This document shows, one piece after another, positions 25,009-33,481 of a DNA stretch of 52,001 bases. Within the stretch, counting starts at the first letter, position 1; the number at the start of each line of letters is the position of its first letter. A program made the translations under genes and the position numbers. Location: assembly GCA_035687245.1 (NCBI GenBank), contig DASRYH010000017.1:1-52001 (forward strand), read 5' to 3'. The DNA is from DASRYH01 sp035687245 (GTDB lineage Bacteria; Actinomycetota; Coriobacteriia; Anaerosomatales; PHET01). The notes below the pieces were generated by a model. The model was not told the DNA's origin and did not search any database. It was given only the letters and a program-made list of their open reading frames with translations.

Positions 25009-26150
25009 GTAGGCGCCTGCTTGCGCGAGTGGTCTCTGTCGGCGTTGCAGCCGTCGTGGTGGCGGCAGCTTCGGGCTGCCAGCAGAAGGTCGACCGCCCG
25101 GCGGACGTGCCGCCGGTGCACCTGCAAGCCGCCGCGACGATCAAGGCGCCCAAGACGGGCGCCTACACCGGAGTCTTCACCCCGCCGGCGCCCTTTGAGA
25201 TGACCTACGTCGACGACTACGCCCAGAAGGCTGGCAGGTCGCCTTCGATCGTCATGTGGTTCCAACCGTGGGTTGAGAAGGGGTCGTCGAGATTCGACAA
25301 GGCCGCGGTGGTCTCGGTGCTGCAGCGCGGCTGCGTCCCGATGATCACGTGGGAGCCGTGGGATCCGGGCAACGACGCCAATCTGCTCAGGGAGCCAGCA
25401 AAGCAGTCGGCCTATCGGCTCAAGCGCATCAACGACGGCGAGTTCGACGCCTACATTCGAAGCTGGGCGAAGGCCGCAAAGGAGCTTGGCGGTCCGGTGA
25501 TGATTCGTCCGATGCACGAGATGAACGGCAACTGGTACCCCTGGTGCGGGTCGGCAAATGGCAACCAGCCCGAGGAGTACAGGAAGGCCTGGCGCCACAT
25601 CGTCGACATCTTCGACAAAGAGGGCGCCACCAACGTCACCTGGGTCTGGTCGATCAACCGTGAGAGCGTGCCCGACGCGAACGACAACTCGTTTGCGGCT
25701 TACTACCCAGGGGACGCCTACGTGGACTGGACCTCGATCAGCGGCTTCAACTGGGGCACGAGCCGGCCGAGCACGCAGTGGACTTCGTTCAGCGAGCTCT
25801 ATGAGGCACCGCTGGCCTACCTGCGCACCGTCGGCAAGCCGATCGTGCTCTCCGAGTTCGGCTGCGTGCCGGACGGCGGGGACAAGGCCGCGTGGATCGC
25901 GGACGCCTACGGCGTCATCAAGAAGCACCCCGAGATCGACGCGGTCATCTACTACGACAAGCTCGAGCAGGGCCTGAAGCTTACCCAAGACTGGCGCATC
26001 TCCAGCAGCAAGAAGAGCGAGGCGGCCTACAAAGCAGCGATCGCCGACACCTACTACCTGTCGAGTACGCCACCCGAACTCGAGCAGTGGGGGAACGGCC
26101 TGAGCCAGACGCAGTGGACCTACCTGCGCACGATCCAGCCGGTCTACTAG
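25005..26150 (+). CDS. GH26 glycoside hydrolase lipoprotein (paralogue 2)
   Basis: A 381-residue protein with a lipoprotein signal (lipobox AASGC around residues 22-26) and a GH26 barrel. Acid/base E172 lies in RPMHEMNGNWYPW, nucleophile E284 in VLSEFGC. GTG at 25005 overlaps the synthase stop as GTGA, which decides the start and implies translational coupling. It should sit on the outer face of the membrane, next to the synthase exit, where it could trim or release nascent chains. The frame is also open upstream through the synthase gene, but that is a shadow frame. Confidence 0.9.
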   Translation: MSRRLLARVVSVGVAAVVVAAASGCQQKVDRPADVPPVHLQAAATIKAPKTGAYTGVFTPPAPFEMTYVDDYAQKAGRSPSIVMWFQPWVEKGSSRFDKAAVVSVLQRGCVPMITWEPWDPGNDANLLREPAKQSAYRLKRINDGEFDAYIRSWAKAAKELGGPVMIRPMHEMNGNWYPWCGSANGNQPEEYRKAWRHIVDIFDKEGATNVTWVWSINRESVPDANDNSFAAYYPGDAYVDWTSISGFNWGTSRPSTQWTSFSELYEAPLAYLRTVGKPIVLSEFGCVPDGGDKAAWIADAYGVIKKHPEIDAVIYYDKLEQGLKLTQDWRISSSKKSEAAYKAAIADTYYLSSTPPELEQWGNGLSQTQWTYLRTIQPVY

Positions 26151-26172
26151 CTCATCCTTTTCGGTAGGCGTC

Positions 26173-26189
26173 CTTCCGCTTCGCGGAAG
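26173..26189 (+). terminator. Small hairpin after GH26 paralogue 2
   Basis: Seven-base arms (CTTCCGC / GCGGAAG) with a 3-base loop lie 23 bp after the stop. There is no T-run, so termination is uncertain. Confidence 0.4.
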
Positions 26190-26315
26190 TCCCAGCTCAT
26201 CTTTGTGCGACATATCACATTACAGGGCTCTCGAGCTTCAAGTCCGTGCCGGGCTGTGCCGAGAATCACGGTGCAGGAAGAGCACGCAGAACCCGGTTCA
26301 CTCTCGTAGCACGCG

Positions 26316-26396
26316 CGCTCAACGACAAAGGCAAACCCGTCGCGAGGCGGGGACGCAAAGCCAAGGGTCTCACGCAGACAGCCTGGCCACCGAAGG
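26316..26396 (+). ncRNA. Cyclic di-GMP-I riboswitch (GEMM-I)
   Basis: The conserved core is present in order: GGCAAACC (26330-26337), a P2 hairpin closed by a GCGA GNRA tetraloop (stem CCCGTC/GGCGGG), GGACGCAAAGCC (26351-26362), then the P3 hairpin (GGGTCT ... AGAC..CC) and the closing GGCCACCG near 26385-26392. This matches the class I c-di-GMP aptamer. The GH26 start codon is only about 15 bases downstream, and its ribosome site GAAGGGG (26392-26398) touches the aptamer's 3' end, so control of translation initiation is likely. The outer P1 helix boundaries are approximate. Confidence 0.92.
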
Positions 26397-26408
26397 GGCA
26401 AAGAACAG

Positions 26409-27728
26409 ATGCGCAAGATCGCTGTGCTACTCACAATCGCGATGCTGGCCTCGGTCGTCGTACCGAGCACGGCGGTCGCAAAGACCCGCACACACAGGCA
26501 CGTGAAGGTGAAGGCCTCGGCTCGAGTCGCGAAGAAGAGCGGCAAGGCCAAGAGCGTCGTCATCTCCTCGAAGGCTTCTCGCGCTGGCCGTGCAGTCGTC
26601 ACGATCTACAAGGGCAAGAAGGTCGTCCGCAAGATCCACACTCAGGGCCGCGCTCGGCGCCGCACGACTCGCTGGAACCTCAAGGACAAGTCGGGCAAGA
26701 AGGTTGACGCCGGCACCTACACCTACAAGGTCCAGGTCGTCTCTGGCGCTGCAGTCGGCACAGTGCAGGGTTTGGTCAGCATCAGCAAGCCCGGTCGCGT
26801 CAAGCCGACCAGGCCGACCGCTCCCGTGCCGGTCAATCCCGTAGTCACCAACCCCGCTCCCGCGCCTGCAACTCCCGCGCCCGCAACCGGCCGTTGGATC
26901 GGCATGTGGATGCCCTACATCGCATCCGACCCCGCCAAGCTCGCCGAGGCCCAGACGATGATCGGTGGCAAGCTGCACGTCATCCAGATCTTCCAAGCCG
27001 ACAGTGAGGGCGGCTTCCCGACCTCTCGTGTCACCAACATCGTGAACAACGGTTCGATTCCGCTGATCACGCTCGGCCTGAACTGCACCGAGGGCACGGG
27101 CCCGTCTGCCATCACCAACGGCGTCGCCGATGCCTACCTGCACGCCTATGCGAAGTCGGCCAAGGCCTTCGGCAGCGAGATCTGGTTCCGCCCGTTCCAC
27201 GAGATGAACGGCAACTGGTATCCGTGGTCCGGTACCGGCAACGGCACCCCGGCGCAGGTCGTTGCAGCATGGAAGCACGTCCACGACATCTTCGTCGCCG
27301 AAGGTGCGACCAACGTGAAGTTCGTCTGGTGCCCCAACGGCGAGAGCGTGCCGAACACGAGCGCCAACTCCATCGAGAAGTACTGGCCTGGCGACGCCTA
27401 CGTCGACATGGCCGCCATCGACTGCTACAACGCCGGCACGAGCGCGAGCTGGTCCCACTGGCAGACGATCGACGAGTCGATGGGACCGGCGTACAAGGTG
27501 GTCACTGGTCTGACGCAGAAGCCGCTGTTCATCGCCGAGTCCAGCTGCTCCGAGAAGGGCGGCGACAAGGCCGCCTGGATCGCCGACACCTTCGCCAAGT
27601 TCACCACCAAGTACACGCGAATCACCGGCGTGGTGTGGTTCAACGAGAAGCTCGCTGAAGACTGGCGAGTCAACTCCACCGAAGCCTCGCTGAACGCATT
27701 TCGCAAGGTGGTTGCCACAGGCTACTAG
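26409..27728 (+). CDS. GH26 glycoside hydrolase with N-terminal Ig-like domain, c-di-GMP riboswitch controlled (paralogue 3)
   Basis: A 439-residue secreted protein. Signal peptide about 1-22 (ends AVA), then a basic FlgD/Ig-like beta domain (about 30-125, AGTYTYKVQVVSG), a Pro/Ala linker (about 132-160), and the GH26 domain. Acid/base E265 is in RPFHEMNGNWYPW, nucleophile E377 in FIAESSC, again 112 apart. The N-terminal basic domain may bind the polymer or cell wall. It has no lipobox. A class I c-di-GMP riboswitch immediately precedes the gene, and a strong terminator follows, so it is a separately regulated unit. It is the most diverged of the four copies. Confidence 0.9.
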   Translation: MRKIAVLLTIAMLASVVVPSTAVAKTRTHRHVKVKASARVAKKSGKAKSVVISSKASRAGRAVVTIYKGKKVVRKIHTQGRARRRTTRWNLKDKSGKKVDAGTYTYKVQVVSGAAVGTVQGLVSISKPGRVKPTRPTAPVPVNPVVTNPAPAPATPAPATGRWIGMWMPYIASDPAKLAEAQTMIGGKLHVIQIFQADSEGGFPTSRVTNIVNNGSIPLITLGLNCTEGTGPSAITNGVADAYLHAYAKSAKAFGSEIWFRPFHEMNGNWYPWSGTGNGTPAQVVAAWKHVHDIFVAEGATNVKFVWCPNGESVPNTSANSIEKYWPGDAYVDMAAIDCYNAGTSASWSHWQTIDESMGPAYKVVTGLTQKPLFIAESSCSEKGGDKAAWIADTFAKFTTKYTRITGVVWFNEKLAEDWRVNSTEASLNAFRKVVATGY

Positions 27729-27788
27729 TCCTCTTCGGAAGGCGTGGCCTGTGAAGGGGCCCGCTCACCCAGACTAGGGCTCGTAAGA

Positions 27789-27819
27789 GGGCGTCCGTCT
27801 CACAAGGAGGCGGGCGCCT
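27789..27819 (+). terminator. Terminator after GH26 paralogue 3
   Basis: A 13-bp stem with several G-U pairs (27789-27801 with 27807-27819) and a 5-base loop, 60 bp after the stop. Confidence 0.7.
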
Positions 27820-27897
27820 TCAGTATGCGGAGGCACTCACCGATACATCTTCTCGAGGGGGCGCGCGGACAGCTGGTTCGTATCGCCTTTCACATCG

Positions 27898-27910
27898 GTT
27901 ATGGCACACT
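27898..27910 (+). repeat. 13-bp element GTTATGGCACACT, copy 2
   Basis: An exact match to 9386-9398, located 90 bp before the start of the second GT39-like gene and preceded by TTCACATCG. Its recurrence in two EPS promoter regions suggests a shared promoter or operator. Confidence 0.5.
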
Positions 27911-28000
27911 CAGACAGGCGCGCGGACACGGGGCGACGAGGGGCGACAAGTCCTGCCGAAAGCCCAGCTCGCGCCTGTGAGGTGGAGAGGTGGATTCGGC

Positions 28001-29650
28001 ATGGACAGCGACAAGACCAAGTTGCCAAATGAGGGCAGCTCGCCGACGGCGGACTGGGGTGAAGACGACTCCCCCGACGCGACTGCCGTCGATGAGGACG
28101 AGGGGCTCGAAGTAGAAGAGCCCAAGCCCACGCAGGTGACGCTCGACAGCCGGTGGCTCTGGGGGCTTCTGGTGCTGGCGATCGTCGCGGTCGCAGCTGC
28201 CCTTCGGCTCTATGACCTTGCTCGCCAGAGTATGTGGCTCGACGAGCTGTTCACAGCCAACGTCGTGGGCGGCGGTCCGCAACTCACGCTGGGCCGCATC
28301 ATGAATGGTGACACCAACCCGCCGCTCCACTACCTGCTGCAGTCGCTCGTGAGCCTGCGGTGGGCGCGCACCGAGTTCTCCCTGCGCATCTTGCCGGCGA
28401 TCTTCGGAATCATGGGCACTGCCGCGATGTACTTCGCCGGGGCGACCCTGTTCGACCGCAAGACCGGCGCGTGGGCGGCCGGACTCTTCAGCGTCTCTGT
28501 CGTGGCCATCGAGTTCGCGCAGGAAGCGCGGATGTACTCGCTCATGATGCTGTGCGCTGCGCTGGTGCTGTGGGCGCTAGGCGCGCTCATCCGCAAGCCG
28601 GGGCCGGTCAATGCGCTGCTGCTGGGCGTCGCAATGGCGCTGCTGGCCTACTCACACGTCTACGGCTATGTGGCCGCGCCCATGCTGCTCGTCGCCGTCA
28701 TCCTTGTACCCAGGCTCCGAAAGCGTATCGGATGGTCGATGCTGGTCACCTACCCGGTGCTGGCGGTGCTGTTCGTGCCGTGGGTCTTCGCCATCCCGGC
28801 GCAGATCGCGTTCGTCCAGCGCCAAGCCACTGCGGGCAACTGGTGGATGTCGACGCCCGATGACCTCATCGGCTCGCTCGTGCACTACGTCGGCCTGTAT
28901 GCGCCAGGGAAGGACGTCTTGAGCGGGCTGCTCTTCTTTGTGCTGCTCGCTACGGGTTTCGTTCAGTCGTCGAACAAGGTGACTTGCGAAGCGTCCGAGG
29001 ACGGTAAGCGTTCGGCGGTCACGGAAGGCGACGTCCGCTGGGCGCTGCTGGCCCTCATGGCGTTGCCGGTGCTCGCGGGAATCGTCGTCTCCTACTACGT
29101 CACGCCGATCTCCACGATCCGCAACACGCTGGTGGGGCTGCCCGCCGCCTATCTGCTGGCGGTCCACGGCGCCTTCAAGTTCAAGAAGCCCTTCGGCGTC
29201 ATCGCGCTTGTCGCGCTCGTCATCGGCGCCGCGCTGAGCCTGCCCGCGTACTACAAGAGCGACAGCAAGGGTCACTGGAAAGACGCACTCACGATGTGGG
29301 GCGAGGAAGACGCCACCGGAGCGCTTGCCGAAGACTGGACGTCGGCATCCAACGTCGACTCGTACCGCACGATCACTCACTCGCGCAGACAAGGCGACAT
29401 GCTATGGCTGAGCGACGCAGGCAACAGCGCAGGGCTGACCGGCCAGATTCTGCCGGACAACACCAAGCTGCTGCTGTCAGAGTGGCTGAACCGCTACGAG
29501 CGCGTGGTGGTGATCTCTCAAACCGAGGACAGCTGGCTGTTTAAGCACATGGACGAGGAGACGGGCTGGAAGCCGGGCGGAGTCTCCAAGTTCGGCAACC
29601 CCTACGTCCACGTCTACGTGCGTTCTGCCGAAAGCTCGGCCACGCAGTAG
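28001..29650 (+). CDS. GT39/ArnT-like membrane glycosyltransferase (2)
   Basis: A 549-residue protein. An acidic, low-complexity cytosolic N-terminus (about 45 residues) precedes about 11 membrane helices. SMWLDELFTANVVGG and GDTNPPLHYLLQSL are the GT-C signatures shared with the enzyme at 21.8 kb. It should use a polyprenyl-phosphate sugar as donor and act outside the membrane on glycan or protein. ATG 28001 has GGAGAGG ten bases upstream and is preferred to an in-frame GTG at 27977. The following GH26 gene is 37 bp downstream, so they are probably cotranscribed. Confidence 0.85.
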   Translation: MDSDKTKLPNEGSSPTADWGEDDSPDATAVDEDEGLEVEEPKPTQVTLDSRWLWGLLVLAIVAVAAALRLYDLARQSMWLDELFTANVVGGGPQLTLGRIMNGDTNPPLHYLLQSLVSLRWARTEFSLRILPAIFGIMGTAAMYFAGATLFDRKTGAWAAGLFSVSVVAIEFAQEARMYSLMMLCAALVLWALGALIRKPGPVNALLLGVAMALLAYSHVYGYVAAPMLLVAVILVPRLRKRIGWSMLVTYPVLAVLFVPWVFAIPAQIAFVQRQATAGNWWMSTPDDLIGSLVHYVGLYAPGKDVLSGLLFFVLLATGFVQSSNKVTCEASEDGKRSAVTEGDVRWALLALMALPVLAGIVVSYYVTPISTIRNTLVGLPAAYLLAVHGAFKFKKPFGVIALVALVIGAALSLPAYYKSDSKGHWKDALTMWGEEDATGALAEDWTSASNVDSYRTITHSRRQGDMLWLSDAGNSAGLTGQILPDNTKLLLSEWLNRYERVVVISQTEDSWLFKHMDEETGWKPGGVSKFGNPYVHVYVRSAESSATQ

Positions 29651-29687
29651 AGCGGGAATCGCAGCGGCACGTGACGCGGAGGCGAGG

Positions 29688-30890
29688 ATGAAGACAGCCC
29701 GACAGCTGATTGCAGCGGCGTGTGCGGTGGCGCTCCTTGTCGCCGCAGGCGGCTGCGCGCCTTCGGCGAACCGCACGCCGACTTCCGCCAAGAGCAGCGA
29801 GACGACAGTGGCCCCGGCCCCTTCGGCAGGCGAGCAGGCAGGCGAGAGCAGCGAGCCGTCCACGGCCGTATCGCCGATGAAGATGCTGGCGCCTGACAAG
29901 GGCGCGTGGGTGGGCGTCTTCACGCCGCCGGCGCCCTACAAGATGTCGGCGGTCGAGCGCTACACGAAGCTTGCGGGCGCTCGTCCCGCGATCGTCATGT
30001 GGTACCAGCCGTGGGCGGGGGATGGTGCCGACGAGTTCCTTGGCTCGGAGTGCGTCACGATGATGCGCGCGGGCGTGGTTCCGCTGATCACGTGGGAGCC
30101 GTGGGACCCGGGCGCCGACCCCAACTACCTGAAGCACCCGGAGAAGCAGCCGAAGTACAGCCTCGCCAAGATCGCCGGGGGGAAGTACGACAGCTACATC
30201 CGCGACTGGGCGCGCAAGTGCGCCACGCTCGGCGGACCCGTGATGCTGCGGCCGATGCACGAGATGAACGGCACGTGGTACCCGTGGGGCGGCACCGTCA
30301 ACGGCAACAGCGCCGAGGAGTACGTGGCCGCGTGGCGCCACATCCACGACATCTTCGCCGACGAAGGCGCGGACAACGTCACATGGGTGTGGAGCGTGAA
30401 CAACAACAACATCCCGGACGTCGAGGGCAACCAGTGGGGCGACTACTACCCCGGCGACGAGTACGTTGACTGGGTTGCCTCGAGCGGCTTCAACTGGGGC
30501 ACGACGCGTCCCAAGCACAAGTGGAAGACGTTCGACGCTGTCTTCGGCAACGTCTACCCCTACCTGCGAACCCTGGGCAAGCCGATTCTGCTGTCCGAGT
30601 TCGGCACGGTGTCGGAGGGTGGCAGCAAGCCCGCGTGGATTCGAGCCGCCTACCGAGCGATTCGCGAGGACTACCCCGAGATCGCGGCGGTCGTCTACTA
30701 CGACAACGGCGAGCAGGGGCTCAAGGGCCGGCAGGACTGGGGCATCGCCAGCGTCAAGGGGAGCGCCATGGCATACGCCGAAGCGGTCTCCGACCCCTAC
30801 TACAAGCACGCGCCGTCACCCGCGATTGACCGGTGGGTCGAAGGCGCCACAGACGACGACTTCGAACAGCTCAAGCAGTCGCTGAAGTAG
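29688..30890 (+). CDS. GH26 glycoside hydrolase lipoprotein (paralogue 4)
   Basis: A 400-residue protein with a lipoprotein signal (VAAGGC, cysteine about residue 23), a Ser/Thr/Pro linker of about 45 residues and the GH26 domain. Acid/base E192 in RPMHEMNGTWYPWGG, nucleophile E304 in LLSEFGT. The motif set MWYQPWAGDG and ITWEPWDPGADP is nearly that of copies 1 and 2. It follows a GT39-like gene, just as copy 2 follows a synthase. A large inverted repeat separates it from the convergent efflux operon. Confidence 0.9.
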   Translation: MKTARQLIAAACAVALLVAAGGCAPSANRTPTSAKSSETTVAPAPSAGEQAGESSEPSTAVSPMKMLAPDKGAWVGVFTPPAPYKMSAVERYTKLAGARPAIVMWYQPWAGDGADEFLGSECVTMMRAGVVPLITWEPWDPGADPNYLKHPEKQPKYSLAKIAGGKYDSYIRDWARKCATLGGPVMLRPMHEMNGTWYPWGGTVNGNSAEEYVAAWRHIHDIFADEGADNVTWVWSVNNNNIPDVEGNQWGDYYPGDEYVDWVASSGFNWGTTRPKHKWKTFDAVFGNVYPYLRTLGKPILLSEFGTVSEGGSKPAWIRAAYRAIREDYPEIAAVVYYDNGEQGLKGRQDWGIASVKGSAMAYAEAVSDPYYKHAPSPAIDRWVEGATDDDFEQLKQSLK

Positions 30891-30922
30891 CGGCCGGCTT
30901 GGCGGTCAGGCTGAAGCGAAGC

Positions 30923-30991
30923 GGGCCCGCGTCCGGGGGAGCCGTTGACCTGATGGGGGGACCGAGGTCACTCCTGCCCGGAAGCGGGCCC
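30923..30991. terminator. Large inverted repeat between convergent operons
   Basis: Fifteen-base arms (30923-30937 and 30977-30991, one mismatch) flank a 39-base loop that itself contains a GACCT/AGGTC hairpin. It lies between the GH26 gene and the convergent DUF5666 gene and probably acts as a bidirectional terminator. Confidence 0.65.
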
Positions 30992-31018
30992 AAACTCGAG
31001 CCGCAATTCGCGGTACGG

Positions 31019-31513
31019 CTACTTGATGACGATTGTGGTCGCCGACATGACGCCGTCGGTCTCGGGCTGCGCGATGACCACTACCTTGTCGCCCTTGGCG
31101 AGATCGTGCTCGGCCACGCCCTTGGCGTAGGCATAGACGGTCTTGGCGTCGATGTAGATGTTCTGCGAGCCGCCGGCCGTGGTCTTGATCGTGATCTGGT
31201 CGGACGCGACTGTGAGCACTTCACCTTCGATGCCGCCACCCATGCGGCCGGGGCCGCCCTGCGCGTTCGTGCCGCCGCTGGCGCCCATCCTCTGCTGGAA
31301 GTACGCGCGGCGCTCGGAGTCGGACATGTTCTGGACCTTCGCCTGCTCCTCAGCGGTAAGGTTGCCCATCGGGCCGCCAGCTCCTCCAGGGAAGCCGCTG
31401 CGAGCCGACGTCGAAGCGCCGGGCAGGAACTTGGGGCCGATGTAGCCGCCGGCGACGAACGCCGCGACGACCAGCACCACTGCCACCACTATCAAGACGA
31501 CCTTGTTGTTCAT
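31019..31513 (-). CDS. Membrane-anchored DUF5666-like protein
   Basis: A 164-residue protein with an N-terminal membrane anchor or signal (residues 5-27), a Gly/Met-rich linker, a short helical part (LTAEEQAKVQNMSDSERRAY) and a C-terminal small beta domain (GEVLTVASDQITIKTTAGGS, KGDKVVVIAQPETDG) like DUF5666. Function is unknown. It is the last gene of the MacAB-like operon, 41 bp after the permease, so it may be an accessory extracytoplasmic factor of that transporter. Confidence 0.65.
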   Translation of the reverse strand: MNNKVVLIVVAVVLVVAAFVAGGYIGPKFLPGASTSARSGFPGGAGGPMGNLTAEEQAKVQNMSDSERRAYFQQRMGASGGTNAQGGPGRMGGGIEGEVLTVASDQITIKTTAGGSQNIYIDAKTVYAYAKGVAEHDLAKGDKVVVIAQPETDGVMSATTIVIK

Positions 31514-31554
31514 CGATCCTCCTGTGACTACTCGCGCCTTCCCGCGCGAGAAAC

Positions 31555-32781
31555 CTACTGGTACCTAAGTGCTTCGATTGGGCTGAGATTGGCAGCCCGG
31601 CGTGCCGGATAGAAGCCGAATACGACGCCGATGAAGGCGCAGACGCCTGCAGAGAGCGCAACGGAGTCCAGCCCCACCACCGAGCCCGTCCCGAGCAGGT
31701 TGCCGGCGACTTCGCCGATGCCCCACCCGGCCAAGGTGCCGATCGCGCCGCCCACAAGGCACAGCGTCACGGACTCGGCGAGGAACTGCGCGGAGATGGC
31801 GCCAGCTGTCGCTCCGATCGCCTTGCGCAGGCCGATCTCACGCGTACGTTCGGTGACGGTGGTGAGCATCATGTTCATGATGCCGATGCCGCCAACCAGT
31901 AGCGAGATGCCCGCGATGCCCGCAAGCAGCGTGGTGAGCGTGGTAGTGACCTGGGAAAGCGAGCTGAGCAGGTCGCTCATGTTCATGATCCGGAAGTCGG
32001 CGAGCGTCGAGTCAGAGATGCCGTGGTTCGTGAGCAGCTGGTTGGTGACCAGCGTCTCGACCGCGTCGACGTTGTCGGCGTTCGTGGTCGTGACGGTGAT
32101 CGACTGCAGGTACTCGCTGCCGGTGAAGTAGCGCTGCACCGTAGTGAGCGGCAGGATTGCCGACGAGTCGACGTTGGTGAAGCCCGAAGTGCCCTGCTCC
32201 GCGAGGACGCCCACGATCTTGAACATCATCCCGTTGATGCGGACACGCTGGCCGACTGCGCTGGCGGAGTTGCCTTCGCCGTAGAGGTCTTCGGCAGCGC
32301 TCGATCCGAGGACGAGCACCTTGGCCACCGACTTGTCGTCGCGCTCAGAGATGTAGGAGCCGGACGAGAGCTCGTAGCCGCGTACGTCGAGCGAGTCGGC
32401 CGTGAGGCCTATGAGGCTCCCGTTGATGTTGGAGTCCTTGCCCACGATCTGGCCCTGGCTCTGGGACTGGCCTGACACTCCGGCGACTCCCTCGAGCTTC
32501 TTGAGCGCGTCGACGTCTTCGAGGGTGAGTGACTCCACGTCGCCCATCGCGCGCCGCGCTCCGCCGCCAGACTCACCCGGCGAGCTCGCCATGATCGTAA
32601 GTCGGTTCGAGCCTGCCGAAGCGATGCTGCTGGTAATGCTCGCCGTACTGCCGCGGCCAATGGAGACCATCGCGATTACCGACGCGATTCCCACGACGAT
32701 GCCGAGGATGGTCAGGCTGCTGCGGACCTTGTTGCCCGTGAGCGACAGGATCGTCTCTTTGATCAGGTCGGAGATGCTCAT
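31555..32781 (-). CDS. MacB-like ABC transporter permease (FtsX family)
   Basis: A 408-residue permease. One N-terminal helix (about 20-45), a large extracytoplasmic MacB_PCD domain (about 50-270) and three C-terminal helices of the FtsX domain (about 280-400), with MNMMLTTVTERTREIGLRKA and the final PIEALRYQ. The ATPase is a separate protein here. MacB-type transporters push peptides, toxins or lipids out of the envelope by a mechanotransmission cycle. Its start overlaps the ATPase stop by 4 bp. Confidence 0.9.
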   Translation of the reverse strand: MSISDLIKETILSLTGNKVRSSLTILGIVVGIASVIAMVSIGRGSTASITSSIASAGSNRLTIMASSPGESGGGARRAMGDVESLTLEDVDALKKLEGVAGVSGQSQSQGQIVGKDSNINGSLIGLTADSLDVRGYELSSGSYISERDDKSVAKVLVLGSSAAEDLYGEGNSASAVGQRVRINGMMFKIVGVLAEQGTSGFTNVDSSAILPLTTVQRYFTGSEYLQSITVTTTNADNVDAVETLVTNQLLTNHGISDSTLADFRIMNMSDLLSSLSQVTTTLTTLLAGIAGISLLVGGIGIMNMMLTTVTERTREIGLRKAIGATAGAISAQFLAESVTLCLVGGAIGTLAGWGIGEVAGNLLGTGSVVGLDSVALSAGVCAFIGVVFGFYPARRAANLSPIEALRYQ

Positions 32782-33479
32782 GAGGACCTCACCCCGTTCG
32801 CTATGTCTTCGGCGATGAGGCCGTCCTGGATGCGGATGATGCGCTTCGAATGGTGTGCGATGTCGGGCTCGTGGGTGATCAGCACGATCGTGCGCCCCTC
32901 GTCGTTGAGTTTGCCGAAGAGCTCCATGACCTGCTCGCCGGTGGCGGTGTCGAGGTTGCCGGTAGGTTCGTCGGCCAGTATCAGCGACGGGTTATTCACG
33001 AGCGCGCGAGCGATAGCGACACGCTGCATCTGTCCGCCGGAGAGCTCGTTGGACTTGTGGTGCCACATGTCCTCGGGCAGTGCGACTGCATGCAATGCAT
33101 CGGCCGCCCGCTCCTCGCGCTCGTCCGGGTCGACCTGCGTGTAGACCATCGGCAGGCACACGTTGCGCATCACGCTTGCGCGGGGTAGCAGGTTGAACGA
33201 CTGGAAGACGAAGCCGATCGTGGTGCGCCTGACTTCGGCGAGATCGTCAGCTTCCAAGTCGGCTACATCGCGTCCCGCGAGGCAGTAGGTGCCCTCAGTC
33301 GGCGTGTCGAGACAACCGAGGATGTGCATGAGCGTCGACTTACCCGAGCCCGACGGTCCCATGATGGCGACGAACTCGCCCTCCTCGATCGCGAAGCTCA
33401 CGCCGCGCAGCGCGTGAGTCTCAGCGCCCGCACTGGCGTAGATCTTGTGCAGGTCGCGGACTTCGATGACGGAGGACAT
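32778..33479 (-). CDS. MacB/LolD-type ABC transporter ATPase
   Basis: A 233-residue ATPase with Walker A GPSGSGKST (41-49), the ABC signature LSGGQMQRVAIARAL and Walker B LILADEPTGNLD, all intact. FVFQSFNLLPRASVMRNVCL is typical of the MacB/LolD subfamily. It pairs with the FtsX-type permease next to it and starts 2 bp after the adaptor stop. Confidence 0.93.
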   Translation of the reverse strand: MSSVIEVRDLHKIYASAGAETHALRGVSFAIEEGEFVAIMGPSGSGKSTLMHILGCLDTPTEGTYCLAGRDVADLEADDLAEVRRTTIGFVFQSFNLLPRASVMRNVCLPMVYTQVDPDEREERAADALHAVALPEDMWHHKSNELSGGQMQRVAIARALVNNPSLILADEPTGNLDTATGEQVMELFGKLNDEGRTIVLITHEPDIAHHSKRIIRIQDGLIAEDIANGVRSS

Positions 33480-33481
33480 TC

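Noticed and set aside
24159..26150. An apparent fusion of a basic N-terminal region to GH26 paralogue 2.
   Set aside because: The first part is an out-of-frame reading of the synthase gene. The lipoprotein signal starting at GTG 25005 gives the proper start.
8149..30890. An exosortase or PEP-CTERM sorting signal in the EPS region.
   Set aside because: No exosortase-like membrane protein and no C-terminal PEP-helix-basic tail was found in any secreted product of the window.
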